Shown: piece by piece, positions 8,866 through 17,246 of the stretch
Position numbering within the stretch: the first letter of the stretch is position 1
Layout: every line of letters begins with the position of its first letter
DNA from: Actinomyces wuliandei
GTDB lineage: Bacteria; Actinomycetota; Actinomycetes; Actinomycetales; Actinomycetaceae
Length of the DNA: 64,000 bases
Assembly (NCBI RefSeq): GCF_004010955.1
Contig: NZ_CP025227.1
Span: forward strand, 372,001-436,000
Direction: 5' to 3'
Notes under the pieces: generated by a model
Seen by the model: the letters and a program-made list of their open reading frames with translations, nothing else
What the model was told of the DNA's origin: nothing
Database searches by the model: none
Translations under genes and position numbers: made by a program

Positions 8866-9858
8866 CTACGGGGAGGCTGCGTCCTCCGGGAGACTGGCGC
8901 CGCGCCTGTAGGCCGTGGGCGTGGTGCCTGTCTCGGTGCGGAAGCGCCGGTTGAAGTTGGCGAGGTTGGTGTACCCGCTCATCTTGCTGACCCGGGACAC
9001 CGGAAGGTCCGTGGACCGCAGCAGGTGGCAGGCCCGGGCGATCCGGCGCCGTCGTACGAGGTCGGAGAAGGTCAGCCCGGCTGTGGCGCGGAAGAAGCGG
9101 GAGAAGGCGGAGGGGCTCATGGCGACCAGTCGTGCGGCCTGGGTCATGCTCACCTCCCCGTCCAGGTTGTGCTCGATGTAGTCCAGGACCGTGTTGACCC
9201 GGTGCGTGGTCTCGTCGTCCAGGCTGGGCACGTAGCCCTCGGCCACGATCGGGTGCCACTGGCCGGGCGGTGCCTGGAGGAAGACGTCGACCAGCTCCAG
9301 GAGGGAGGCCAGCCGCCTCAACCGGGACTGCTGCTCCATGGACACCAGGACCCGCGCCGCGTGCTCAGAGCTGGGGCCGCTGAGGATGACACCACGCCGG
9401 GCACGGTGCGCCAGCTCCTGCACGCTGACCAGCTCGGGCATGTGGGTGGCCGCCTCGGCCAGCCGCTGCGGGTGGACCTGGCACAGGACGTCGCGGCCGG
9501 GCAGGACCTCCTGCGGTCCCAGGTCGGACAGCCAGTTGTGAGGCAGGTTCGGTCCCATGAGCGAGACGTGCCCGGCGCGGAAGCTGATGGCCTGGTCCCC
9601 GGCCAGCAGCTGGCCGGATCCGCTGCGGATAAGGTGGAACTCGATCTCCGGGTGGTGGTGCCAGCGTGCCAGGGGGCTGGGGTATCCGTGCTGGAACCAG
9701 CGTACGGTTGACCCGAGGTCGGGGACGACCACCTCCAGGTCGCCCACGCCCGCTCCGGCGTGCGAGGCCGGGGCGGTCAGGGAGGTGATGGCGGGCATGG
9801 CCGACTCGGCCCCTGCGCCGGGGTCGGAGCTGTTGCGCGGTGCGTGCGTCGTCGTCAT
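8866..9858 (-). CDS. AraC family transcriptional regulator
   Basis: 330 residues. The N-terminal half has a cupin-like sensor domain (ARWHHHPEIEFHLIRSGSGQ, then AGHVSLMGPNLPHNW). The C-terminal hundred residues hold the two-helix-turn-helix AraC domain: MTQAARLVAMSPSAFSRFFR and VSRVSKMSGYTNLANFNRRF, ending TGTTPTAYRRG. Histidine-rich cupin AraC proteins usually sense sugars or related small molecules. A dehydrogenase of the sorbitol/xylitol type lies immediately upstream on the same strand, so it may be a target, by inference. The gene's upstream DNA holds a large inverted repeat with four 16-bp motifs (9908-10041), the best candidate for its own operator. Confidence 0.88.
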   Translation of the reverse strand: MTTTHAPRNSSDPGAGAESAMPAITSLTAPASHAGAGVGDLEVVVPDLGSTVRWFQHGYPSPLARWHHHPEIEFHLIRSGSGQLLAGDQAISFRAGHVSLMGPNLPHNWLSDLGPQEVLPGRDVLCQVHPQRLAEAATHMPELVSVQELAHRARRGVILSGPSSEHAARVLVSMEQQSRLRRLASLLELVDVFLQAPPGQWHPIVAEGYVPSLDDETTHRVNTVLDYIEHNLDGEVSMTQAARLVAMSPSAFSRFFRATAGLTFSDLVRRRRIARACHLLRSTDLPVSRVSKMSGYTNLANFNRRFRTETGTTPTAYRRGASLPEDAASP

Positions 9859-9907
9859 GTGTGGGCCACATCGTGCGGGTCGTTATGCGTGGCGGGTGGT
9901 CTGGCGG

Positions 9908-10041
9908 GCGGAGGCGTCCTCGCGAGGTGCACCGTCTGCTCACAGGATAGCCGTTTTCTCATAGGACGACCGGCATGCCAGTCCTCTATGAGGATTCGGT
10001 GCATCGTGAGCATTTGGTACGTTTCGCGAGGACGCCTCCGC
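9908..10041. promoter_or_regulatory. Large inverted repeat with four 16-bp motifs (locus 1)
   Basis: The outermost arms GCGGAGGCGTCCTCGCGA (9908-9925) and its exact inverse (10024-10041) enclose four related 16-mers: plus-strand copies at 9931-9946 and 9950-9965, and minus-strand copies at 9985-10000 and 10003-10018. The centre is the palindrome GGCATGCC (9972-9979). From the start of the second copy to the end of the third is 51 bases. The same arrangement, with the same 51-base inner span, occurs at 32609-32734. The element lies 73-160 bases upstream of the AraC start codon and occupies most of the gap to the dehydrogenase gene. Tandem copies 18-19 bp apart suit AraC-type dimer binding; that is inference. 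Confidence 0.75.
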
Positions 10042-10096
10042 TCCGGGGCCAGCCGTCTCACTGCCCCGGGGCCAGCCGTCTCCTCATGGGACGGGC

Positions 10097-11182
10097 TCAG
10101 CCGACGGTGATCTGGAGCTTGACGTCGCCGGGACGGCCCTCGGCCACCCGGTCGAACGCCTCCTTGGCACGCTCCATCGGGAAGGTCTCGGTGATGAAGG
10201 GGGCCAGGTTGATCGTTCCGGCGGCGACCAGGTCGATCGCGCGCTGGTAGACGTTGGCGTAGCGGAAGACCGTCTCGATGGTGGTCTCACGGGCCTGGAC
10301 CTCGGTGACATCGACGGGGACGGGGTCCACGGGGATGCCCACCAGCACCGTGCGGTTGCCCGGTGCCCCCAGCTGCCACAGGTCCTCATAGGCGGAGGGG
10401 TGCCCAGAGGCCTCGAAGACGACGTCGGCGCCCCACCCCCCGGTACGTTCCTGGACGACGTCGAGCAGCCGTTGGGAGCGCAGGTCCACGGGGACCACCC
10501 CGGGGACCTGTGAGGCGGTCTCCAGCTTGACCGGGGAGACGTCGGAGACGATGGCTGTGGAGGCGCCGCCTGCCAGGGCGGCTGCGGCGGTCAGCATGCC
10601 GACCGTGCCGCACCCGGTGACCACGGCGACGTCGCCGGGGTGGATGGAGGCCTTGGTCGCGGCGTGCATCCCCACGGCCAGCGGCTCCAGGAGCGCGCCC
10701 TCGCCGAAGGAGACCTGGTCGGGCAGGTGGTAGGTGAAGGCAGCCGGGTGGATGACCTCCTCCACCAGGCAGCCGTCCACCGGGGGTGTGGCCCAGAAGG
10801 AGACCGCCGGGTCCACGTTGTACATGCCCGCGCGGGAGGCGCGTGAGGACATGTCGGGCACACCGGGCTCCATGGCCACGCGGTCGCCGACGGCGAACCC
10901 GGTTACGCCCTCGCCGACTTCCAGGACCGTGCCGGAGGCCTCGTGGCCGAGGATCATGGGAGCCTTAACCACGTAGCGGCCGATCCGGCCGTGGGTGTAG
11001 TAGTGGACGTCGGAGCCGCAGATGCCCACGGTGTGCGGGGCGACGCGCAGCTGGCCGGGGCCGCAGACAAGGTTGCCGGGGACCTCGCGGACGCTGATCT
11101 CGTGCTGACGTTCCAGGACGACGGCCTTGAGGGTGGCGCGCGGCCCGGTCGTCGCCGGGGGTGCAGGTGTCTGGGTTGTCAT
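10097..11182 (-). CDS. Zinc-dependent sorbitol/xylitol-type dehydrogenase
   Basis: 361 residues from ATG 11182, which has GAGGAG seven bases upstream on the minus strand. It is a medium-chain dehydrogenase: GICGSDVHYY (zinc ligand Cys55), ILGHEASG (His80, Glu81), LLEPLAVG and Rossmann motif VVTGCGTVGML. It should oxidise a polyol such as sorbitol or xylitol with NAD+. The lobe that normally binds structural zinc with four cysteines (about 105-125) has none here and reads PGVPDMSSRASRAGMYNV, as in animal sorbitol dehydrogenases that lack the second zinc. It lies upstream of the AraC gene on the same strand, 238 bases away. Confidence 0.87.
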   Translation of the reverse strand: MTTQTPAPPATTGPRATLKAVVLERQHEISVREVPGNLVCGPGQLRVAPHTVGICGSDVHYYTHGRIGRYVVKAPMILGHEASGTVLEVGEGVTGFAVGDRVAMEPGVPDMSSRASRAGMYNVDPAVSFWATPPVDGCLVEEVIHPAAFTYHLPDQVSFGEGALLEPLAVGMHAATKASIHPGDVAVVTGCGTVGMLTAAAALAGGASTAIVSDVSPVKLETASQVPGVVPVDLRSQRLLDVVQERTGGWGADVVFEASGHPSAYEDLWQLGAPGNRTVLVGIPVDPVPVDVTEVQARETTIETVFRYANVYQRAIDLVAAGTINLAPFITETFPMERAKEAFDRVAEGRPGDVKLQITVG

Positions 11183-11697
11183 CGTGGTTCTCCTCGTTGA
11201 GACGGTGATGAGTGGTGATGAGCTGCTGACGGGTGGTGATGGGCTGGTGACGGACGGGGCGGGCGCGGCCTCGGTCGGCCCCTGCGGCCGGTGCGCGTGG
11301 CACCAGGGGGCGCTCCCTCGGTCGGCCTGCGGCTGGACCCCCACAGCCCGGGCGCACGCGGGCGCTGCGCAGGTCTACTTGCCTCCCCACGACCTCCTCC
11401 ACCGTAGCCCGGGCGTGCGTGGACGCTCCTGTGGCTAGGACAAGAGTGCCCAGACCGGTGGGAGGATGACCAGGGGCAGGGATGCTGGGTCCTGGTACTT
11501 TCTTGCGCGGGCAGGCTCCTGAGCTACGTGGCCAGGCTCCGGATTTCGTGGTCACGGTCAGCGGCGCCGCAGGAGGCTCCGGGGCCGACTAGTTGGCTGG
11601 GCTGGGTGTGCAGACGCCGTGGCCACGGGGCGCGGAGGTGGTGAGGGCTGTGCCTGCGGTGGCCGCCACGACGTCGGGAGCGTGCCACAATCCGGTC
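11183..11697. other. Intergenic region, no gene seen
   Basis: 515 bases between the divergent dehydrogenase and beta-lactamase-fold genes. It holds the ribosome site of the dehydrogenase, short imperfect GGTGATG repeats (about 11205-11250), and repeated CTCGGTCGGCC segments near 11268 and 11316. A CACAAT hexamer at 11686-11691 is the probable -10 of the downstream gene. No RNA gene or credible short protein was found. Confidence 0.5.
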
Positions 11698-12741
11698 ATG
11701 AATCCGGCCATGACCGACTCCTCCAGCCGAGCCCCCGGCCCTGCGGCAGGTCCGTGGCCCCCGGTCCTGACCGGCTCCGGGGCGCGGGCCGCCCTGCCTG
11801 CCCTGGAGGCCCTCGGCTTTCCCTGTGCACTGGTTGTCACCCAGGGCGGGCGTATCCTCGTCGAGGCGGGTGAGGTGGACACGGTCTTCCCCTTCGCCTC
11901 GGTGACCAAGCCGATCGTGGCGTGGTCGGCCCTGGTGGCGGCCGAGCGGGGGATGCTGGACCTGGACGCGCCCCTGGACCTGGCCACCCTGGACACTCTG
12001 GCCGACGACAACCCCGCTCTGCCAGCAGCGGCTGCGGGCAGGCCCGGGCCGGGCCGCGCCGGGACCGCAGAGGAAGGTCCTGAACCCACCCAGGGCGGCT
12101 CCGCCCCCGCCCTTCCTACCCACGCCACCCCTCCAGGCCCTGCCCCCACGGCCCGTCACCTGCTGGCCCACGCCTCGGGAGTTGCCCCGGACAGCGCGGA
12201 GCCCCTGGCTGCTCCCGGATCCCGGCGCGTCTACTCCAACCGGGGCTACGAGCTCCTGGGGTGCCTGCTGGTGGAGGCCACCGGCATGCCGGTGGCGGCG
12301 TGGGTGGAGACCTCGGTGCTGGAGCCGCTGGGGATGTCCAGCGTCATGGTGGAGGGCTCCGCCGCGCACTCTGGTGAGGGGTCCGCCCGGGACCTGGCGC
12401 TGTTCGCGGTCGAGCTGGCGGCACCCCGGCTGGTCTCCCCCGGGCTTGCGCGCCAGGCCTGCCAGCCGGCCTTCCCCGGGCTCGACGGGGTCCTGCCCGG
12501 GTACGGCCGCCAGTCGCCCAACGACTTCGGGCTGGGGCTGGAGGTGCGGGGGCGCAAGCACCCGCACTGGACCGGTGCCGCGAACAGCCCGCAGACCTTC
12601 GGACACTTCGGGCAGTCAGGGTCCTTCCTCTGGGTGGACCCGGTGGCGGGACGGCAGGCGGTGTTCCTGGGGAGCAAGCCGTTCGGGGCGGTGCACCAGG
12701 AGGTCTGGCCGGGGCTCAGCGACCAGGTGCTGGGTCTGTGA
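11698..12741 (+). CDS. Serine hydrolase, beta-lactamase/penicillin-binding fold (class C type)
   Basis: 347 residues from ATG 11698, six bases after CACAAT with no ribosome site. The SxxK motif is SVTK (Ser68, Lys71), the second motif is YSN (Tyr179-Asn181), and HFGQSGS near residue 305 takes the place of the KTG motif. These define the family of class C beta-lactamases, esterases and D-amino peptidases. There is no signal peptide, so a cytoplasmic esterase or peptidase is likelier than an antibiotic-degrading enzyme. Residues 106-150 are a Pro/Ala/Gly-rich insertion before the TARHLLAHASG segment. A strong hairpin follows the gene. Confidence 0.83.
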   Translation: MNPAMTDSSSRAPGPAAGPWPPVLTGSGARAALPALEALGFPCALVVTQGGRILVEAGEVDTVFPFASVTKPIVAWSALVAAERGMLDLDAPLDLATLDTLADDNPALPAAAAGRPGPGRAGTAEEGPEPTQGGSAPALPTHATPPGPAPTARHLLAHASGVAPDSAEPLAAPGSRRVYSNRGYELLGCLLVEATGMPVAAWVETSVLEPLGMSSVMVEGSAAHSGEGSARDLALFAVELAAPRLVSPGLARQACQPAFPGLDGVLPGYGRQSPNDFGLGLEVRGRKHPHWTGAANSPQTFGHFGQSGSFLWVDPVAGRQAVFLGSKPFGAVHQEVWPGLSDQVLGL

Positions 12742-12743
12742 CG

Positions 12744-12839
12744 GGTATGGCCCCGGCGCGGTCCTGGCAGCGTCCCGTCGAGCACCAGGTTTGTGGAACC
12801 AGACGCGGTGTGGCCCCGGCGCGGTCCTGGCAGCGTCCC
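12744..12839. repeat. 33-bp direct repeat pair, 63 bp apart
   Basis: Bases 12744-12776 recur with one difference at 12807-12839. The unit contains CCCCGGCGCGGTCCTGG. The pair starts three bases after the stop codon of the serine hydrolase gene. Confidence 0.8.
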
Positions 12840-12859
12840 CAGGGGCAGGAAGGAGGCTT

Positions 12860-12883
12860 GGCCACAGGGGTGCCCCTGTGGCC
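12860..12883. terminator. Hairpin terminator after the serine hydrolase gene
   Basis: GGCCACAGGGG (12860-12870) and its exact inverse (12873-12883) form an 11-bp stem around two bases, so in practice a stem of about 9-10 bp. The rest of the 338-base gap to 13080 (12742-13079) holds the direct repeat above, the GGAGGGGAGG ribosome site of the next gene, and nothing else I can recognise. Confidence 0.55.
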
Positions 12884-13079
12884 CGGCTCTGGCTGGGACA
12901 GGCAGGACCGCTGGTTTGTCCCAGGCCTTGTGGCTCACACCCGGGCAGTGGTGACGAGCCACTGCCCGACGGTGTCTCATGCTGGTGCTACCTTCTGGTT
13001 CTGAGCACTTGACCGAGTAGCGCGCTTCCCGGGCCGTGCGGGTACAGGCATTGCGGAAGCGTGAGGAGGGGAGGCCGTC

Positions 13080-13880
13080 GTGGTACGGAAGGGTCAGGAC
13101 CGTCTGGCTGCGGGCCAGCAGGAGCCTGCGCCTACGCAGCCGCAGTCTTTCTCGGTGGCTGGACTGCAGGGTGAGGTGACGGGTGCCGAAGCCCGGCAGG
13201 CCCTCGCCCGGATGGGGCTGACCCCGCAGCTGCTGACCGGGGCGTGCGCAGCAGGCCTCCAAGCAGCTGTCAACCAGTACTCCTCCTACGAGCCCAGCAC
13301 GGCCTTCGGCTACCAGCACTGGGCCAAGACCGTCGGGGCGCTGCGCGAGGCCCTGGCGGAGCAGGGGTGGGACAGTCGCGACATCCTCAACGCGCCGCGT
13401 TCGGTCAGCGGCGACGGGCAGTTCAGCATTGCCGCCATCAGGGGGACTGCCGCCACAGGGCAGGTCGGTGCCCGTCCCACCAACGCTCGTGCGCGGGGCC
13501 GGGTGTTCGTGGACGGCGTCGCCGTCAACGCCCAGCTTCTCGCGGGCTCTGAGGCAGGGGGCGGCAGCGCAGTAGACGTCTACGGCCAGCACTACCAGCC
13601 GGTGCTTGGCACCATGCTGGCCCTGGACGTCTCGGCCCGTTCGGCTGGTGACCTGGCCCGCTTGCCGCAGACCTGGCTGCTGCTCTACTTCTGGGACCGC
13701 TCGGACAACGTGGTGCGCAGCGAGCTGTCGCTGCCGGTGGACTGTGAGGACGGTGTCGTCACCCGGTGGCGTACCCGCATCATTCTGCCGCCGGAGGAGC
13801 TGGTCGGGCCGGGGCTGGCGCCTGGGACGGTGGGCAGCCTGCCTTCCGACGACGTCGACTTTGTCATCCAGGCGGTCTGA
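13080..13880 (+). CDS. Unknown protein coupled to an HTH-ImmA protease gene
   Basis: 266 residues from GTG 13080, with a strong GGAGGGGAGG site upstream. I do not recognise the family. Residues 30-105 are helical (VTGAEARQALARMGLTPQLL, then FGYQHWAKTVGALREALAEQ). The C-terminal half looks beta-rich (RGRVFVDGVAVNAQLL, QTWLLLYFWDRSDNVVRSEL, VTRWRTRIILPPEEL). It has no signal peptide or membrane segment. Its stop codon is two bases before the GTG of the downstream HTH-ImmA gene, so the two are almost certainly translated together. In other ImmA pairs the protease acts on a regulator or toxin; this protein could be that partner, but nothing here proves it. Confidence 0.78.
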   Translation: MVRKGQDRLAAGQQEPAPTQPQSFSVAGLQGEVTGAEARQALARMGLTPQLLTGACAAGLQAAVNQYSSYEPSTAFGYQHWAKTVGALREALAEQGWDSRDILNAPRSVSGDGQFSIAAIRGTAATGQVGARPTNARARGRVFVDGVAVNAQLLAGSEAGGGSAVDVYGQHYQPVLGTMLALDVSARSAGDLARLPQTWLLLYFWDRSDNVVRSELSLPVDCEDGVVTRWRTRIILPPEELVGPGLAPGTVGSLPSDDVDFVIQAV

Positions 13881-13882
13881 GG

Positions 13883-15022
13883 GTGTGGGTGCACCCCTGC
13901 CGGGTCCGCCTGGCCAGGCAGCGCGCGGGCCTGACCAAGACGGAGCTGGCCCGGCGCACGGGCGTCAGCACGCGCACCGTCACCACCTGGGAGTCCGAGG
14001 GCGCACCCCCGTCCCGGGCGGAGGGGCTCGCTGCCGCGACCCGGGTGCCTGTGACGCTCCTCCACCGGCACCCGGTGGAGGAGGTGGCCGAGGAGGCCGT
14101 CTTCTTCCGGGCGCGCAGGAGGTCGCCTGCCCGGCTCAGGCACGTCGCCACTGCCCTGGGGGCTCTGGGCACGGACTTCTACGCGGAGGTGACCCAGCAC
14201 TTCCGTCTGCCAGCGCTGGACCTGCCGGAGGGGGCTGCACTGGCCGCACCGACTGTGCCGCCCGCACTAGCCGTGCAGCCTGTGCTACCCGCCCTGGTCG
14301 TGTCCAGCCCGCCGCCTGCCCCACCCGCGTCGGCTGTGCCGCAGGATGCGGCGCGCGAGCTGCGCACCGTCTGGGGCCTGGGCGAGCTGCCCGCCCCAAA
14401 CCTCGTCCAGCTGGCGGAGGCCCACGGTGTGAGGGTGCTGGGGCTCCCACGCGCGCAGCGCGACATGGACGCCTTCAGCTTCTGGGGCGCGGACGGGTAC
14501 CCCTACATCTTCTTGGCGCGTCACAAGACCGCTGAGCGCTCCCGGTTCGACCTGGCCCACGAGATCGGCCACCTGGTGCTCCACAGCGAGGTGACCCGCA
14601 CGGACGAGCGCACCGACCGCGTCGTCGAGGCGGAGGCGCACGCCTTCGCCGGTGAGCTCCTCCTGCCTCGCGCTGCTGTGCGCGCCGCCTTGGGGCGCAG
14701 CCCATCGTTGCAGGCGGTGCTGGAGCTCAAGGAGAGGTTCGGGGCCTCGGCGGTGGCGGCCGCCCGGGCCGCGTGGGACGCAGGCTGCCTGTCGGAGTGG
14801 GAGTACCGGCAGATGTCGGCGCAGCTGGCCTCACGGGGGTTCTCCACGGGGGAGCCGGGCAGTCGGCTCGGCTACGAGCAGTCCCGGGTCTACCGCACCG
14901 TGCTTGACTGGCTGCGCCAGCGGGGTCAGCCGGTCCCGCAGTGGGCCAGATCCATCGGGCAGCACCCCGACGACGTCGCCGCCTTCATGCTGAGCCAGGC
15001 CCTGTCCGCCGTTCCCGGCTGA
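13883..15022 (+). CDS. HTH (XRE)-ImmA/IrrE metallopeptidase fusion
   Basis: 379 residues. An N-terminal XRE helix-turn-helix (about 8-42: GLTKTELARRTGVSTRTVTT) is followed by a Pro/Ala-rich linker (about 110-155) and a zinc peptidase domain with HEIGH at 226-230 and a downstream VVEAEAHAFAGELLLP containing the third ligand region. ImmA/IrrE proteases cleave repressors in mobile elements or DNA-damage responses. GTG at 13883 is two bases after the preceding stop; GTG at 13889 is an alternative with better spacing to GAGG. The C-terminal 80 residues (after about 295) are a separate helical part. The gene is convergent with exonuclease III. Confidence 0.85.
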   Translation: MWVHPCRVRLARQRAGLTKTELARRTGVSTRTVTTWESEGAPPSRAEGLAAATRVPVTLLHRHPVEEVAEEAVFFRARRRSPARLRHVATALGALGTDFYAEVTQHFRLPALDLPEGAALAAPTVPPALAVQPVLPALVVSSPPPAPPASAVPQDAARELRTVWGLGELPAPNLVQLAEAHGVRVLGLPRAQRDMDAFSFWGADGYPYIFLARHKTAERSRFDLAHEIGHLVLHSEVTRTDERTDRVVEAEAHAFAGELLLPRAAVRAALGRSPSLQAVLELKERFGASAVAAARAAWDAGCLSEWEYRQMSAQLASRGFSTGEPGSRLGYEQSRVYRTVLDWLRQRGQPVPQWARSIGQHPDDVAAFMLSQALSAVPG

Positions 15023-15049
15023 AGGCGCCGGTGGTGTACGTAACCCTAC

Positions 15050-15973
15050 CTACCCCTCCAGGTCCACGATGACGGGCACGTGGTCGCTGGCACCCTTGCC
15101 CTTGCGCTCGTCGCGGTCGATGGCGGCACCGCCGACCCGGGAGGCCAGGGCGGGCGAGGCGTAGACGAAGTCGATGCGCATCCCCTCGTTGCGGGGGAAG
15201 CGCAGCTTCTGGTAGTCCCAGTAGGTGTAGTTGGTGACCCGCTCCCGCGTCACCTCACTCAGGCCCGCCGACTCGAAGGCGGCGAAGGCCTCCCGTTCCG
15301 GTGCTGAGACGTGGGTGGCGCCGTCGAAGGCGGTCACGTCCCAGACGTCCTCGTCGCGCGGGGCGACGTTCCAGTCGCCCACCAGTGCCAGCGCCAGGCC
15401 CGGGTCCGCCTCCAGCCAGCCGCCAGCCGCCTGGCGCAGCGCGGCCAGCCAGTCCAGCTTGTAGCGGTAGTGGGGGTGGTCCAGCTCGCGGCCGTTGGGC
15501 ACGTACAGGCTCCACAGCCGCAGCGGCACGGTCCCGGTCGGCGTGCCCGGGCCGTCACCTGGGGAGCCGGGGGCGCCCCCTGCTGGCAGGGTGGAACTGT
15601 CCTCCTGCCCGCCGCTGGCTGGTGTCTGTGTGCCGCCGCCGACCGCAGCCTGCCCGCCGACCGTCACTCCCAGCGCCCGGGCCTCTACCACGGGCTCCTG
15701 GCCCTCCTTGCGGACCCAGCCTGGCTGGCCGGGGAACGAGGTCACGACCTCGGACAGCCCGACGCGGGAGGCCACGGCCACCCCGTTCCACTGGTCCAGG
15801 CCGTGGACCGCTACCTCGTACCCGGCTGCCTCGAAGGCTTGGTGTGGGAACTGGTCGGGTCGGCACTTGATCTCCTGCATGGCCAGCACGTCGATGTTCT
15901 CGCGCTCCAGGAAGGCGGTGACCCGCTCGACCCGGGTGCGGACGGAATTGACGTTCCAGGTGGCAAGGCGCAT
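15050..15973 (-). CDS. xth: Exodeoxyribonuclease III (AP endonuclease family)
   Basis: 307 residues, starting MRLATWNVNSVRTR and containing VLAMQEIKC (catalytic Glu34), LYVPNGRELDHP, LVGDWNVAP, WDYQKLRFPRNEGMRIDFVY and a final SDHVPV. All catalytic motifs of the ExoIII/APE family are present, so it should cut at abasic sites and degrade 3' ends in base excision repair. About 45 residues (about 98-145) rich in Gly, Pro, Ser and Thr are inserted before the LYVPNG motif; the family's usual length is about 260-270. ATG at 15973 lies six bases after TACCCT (15980-15985 on the minus strand) with no ribosome site. Repeat element B begins 64 bases upstream. Confidence 0.93.
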   Translation of the reverse strand: MRLATWNVNSVRTRVERVTAFLERENIDVLAMQEIKCRPDQFPHQAFEAAGYEVAVHGLDQWNGVAVASRVGLSEVVTSFPGQPGWVRKEGQEPVVEARALGVTVGGQAAVGGGTQTPASGGQEDSSTLPAGGAPGSPGDGPGTPTGTVPLRLWSLYVPNGRELDHPHYRYKLDWLAALRQAAGGWLEADPGLALALVGDWNVAPRDEDVWDVTAFDGATHVSAPEREAFAAFESAGLSEVTRERVTNYTYWDYQKLRFPRNEGMRIDFVYASPALASRVGGAAIDRDERKGKGASDHVPVIVDLEG

Positions 15974-16036
15974 GAGGGCAGGGTACCGGCTCCAGCGCGA
16001 TGGCCTGGTGGCCTCAGGGCCGCCTCCGCACGGTGC

Positions 16037-16266
16037 TGCACATCTTCAGGCGGGATGCTGGGGCAGGGGAGAGGAGTCTGTGGCGGAATCGTGGGCAGGA
16101 GCAGGGTGGGTGTGCGGTGAGCGGGCGACAACGTGCGGTGAAGATGTGCATCACGCATGGTGCTGCACATCTTCGGGTGTGCTGGTTGTCTGTGAGAGCA
16201 GCGGTCTCCCGAGAATCCACGAGTTTGCTGACCTCGTCTGGCGAGAGTCGACTCCCAAGATGTGCA
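16037..16266. repeat. Four-arm intergenic repeat element, copy B
   Basis: TGCACATCTTC occurs at 16037-16047 (plus), 16140-16150 (minus), 16164-16174 (plus) and 16256-16266 (minus, one mismatch). The middle pair again forms a 35-base core with 13 bases between arms. The outer spans are 114 and 103 bases. The element fills most of the 367-base gap (15974-16340) between the divergent exonuclease III and SDR genes; both promoters' -10-like hexamers flank it (15980-15985 and 16329-16334). No coding potential is seen. Confidence 0.85.
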
Positions 16267-16340
16267 GCAGGCTTTTGGGGCTGGGCCGGGACTCGGAGCT
16301 GCCCGACGACCCCCGCCCCGAGGCGCGCTAGCCTTGCCCC

Positions 16341-17198
16341 ATGGGAACCGCACTCGTCACCGGCGCCACGAGCGGGCTCGGTCTGGAGCTCGCCTGGCAG
16401 CTCGCCCAGGCTCACCACGACCTGGTCCTTGTCGCTCGCGACGAGCAGCGGCTGCGCCACCTGGCCGACGAGCTCCACCAGATCGCAGGAGTCGGTGCCC
16501 AGGTGCTGGCTGCTGACCTGGCAGTGCCCGAGGACTGCGCCCGGGTGGCGCAGCGCCTGCGCCAGGGGCAGTCAGCCCCCAGCGGGCCGGGGGGCACCTC
16601 GGCCCCGCACACCGCTGAGCAGGTGGGCTCCCGGGCGGTGGACCTGCTGGTCAACAACGCGGGGTTCGGCCTGGGGCAGTCCTTTGTCGGCGGGGACCTG
16701 GCTCGCGAGGAGCGGGCCCTGGACGTCATGGTGCGTGCGGTCCTCGTCCTGTCCCACGCGGCCGCCCAGGCCATGACCGCACGCGGCCACGGGGCGATCC
16801 TCAACGTCTCCTCAATGACGGCGCGTACCGCCATGGGGACCTACGCCGCCCACAAGGCCTGGGTCCTCAGCTTTACCGAGGGGCTGGCCAGCGAGCTGGA
16901 GGGCAGCGGCGTGACCGCTACGGCGCTGTGCCCCGGACTGGTCCGCACCGGCTTCCACGCCGCCGCAGGGGTGGACGAGGCCACCTGGAGGGGGCCGGTG
17001 TGGCTGGACGCCGAGCGTGTGGCTGCTGAGGGGTTGGCGGCGGTGCGCCGTGGCCAGGTGATCTGCACCCCGAGCCTGCGCTACCGCAGTGCCAGCGCCC
17101 TGCTGCGCACCGCGCCCCGCTGGTTCGTGCGCCGGGTGGCGGGTACCTCCCGTTCTGCGTCTGCCGGCGGTACGCCTCCTACGCAGCCAGCGGAATAG
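16341..17198 (+). CDS. Short-chain dehydrogenase/reductase
   Basis: 285 residues of the classical SDR family: cofactor motif TGATSGLG at 7-14, VDLLVNNAGFG, catalytic Ser in ILNVSSMTA, and TYAAHKAW giving the Tyr-x-x-x-Lys pair, followed by CPGLVRTGF. It should reduce or oxidise a carbonyl or alcohol using NAD(P)H; VARDEQ after the second strand does not settle the cofactor. A Gly/Ser-rich insertion of about 20 residues precedes the NNAG motif. ATG at 16341 lies six bases after TAGCCT (16329-16334) without a ribosome site. Thiol peroxidase follows after 48 bases. Confidence 0.87.
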   Translation: MGTALVTGATSGLGLELAWQLAQAHHDLVLVARDEQRLRHLADELHQIAGVGAQVLAADLAVPEDCARVAQRLRQGQSAPSGPGGTSAPHTAEQVGSRAVDLLVNNAGFGLGQSFVGGDLAREERALDVMVRAVLVLSHAAAQAMTARGHGAILNVSSMTARTAMGTYAAHKAWVLSFTEGLASELEGSGVTATALCPGLVRTGFHAAAGVDEATWRGPVWLDAERVAAEGLAAVRRGQVICTPSLRYRSASALLRTAPRWFVRRVAGTSRSASAGGTPPTQPAE

Positions 17199-17246
17199 TC
17201 CGGCCCTTCCCTGGCGTGTCTGCTGAAGACTTGGGACTGTTGTCTC

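Noticed and set aside
10381..10396. TCCTCATAGG inside the dehydrogenase gene as a further copy of the 16-bp motif
   Set aside because: Only part of the motif matches and it lies in coding sequence without the paired arrangement.
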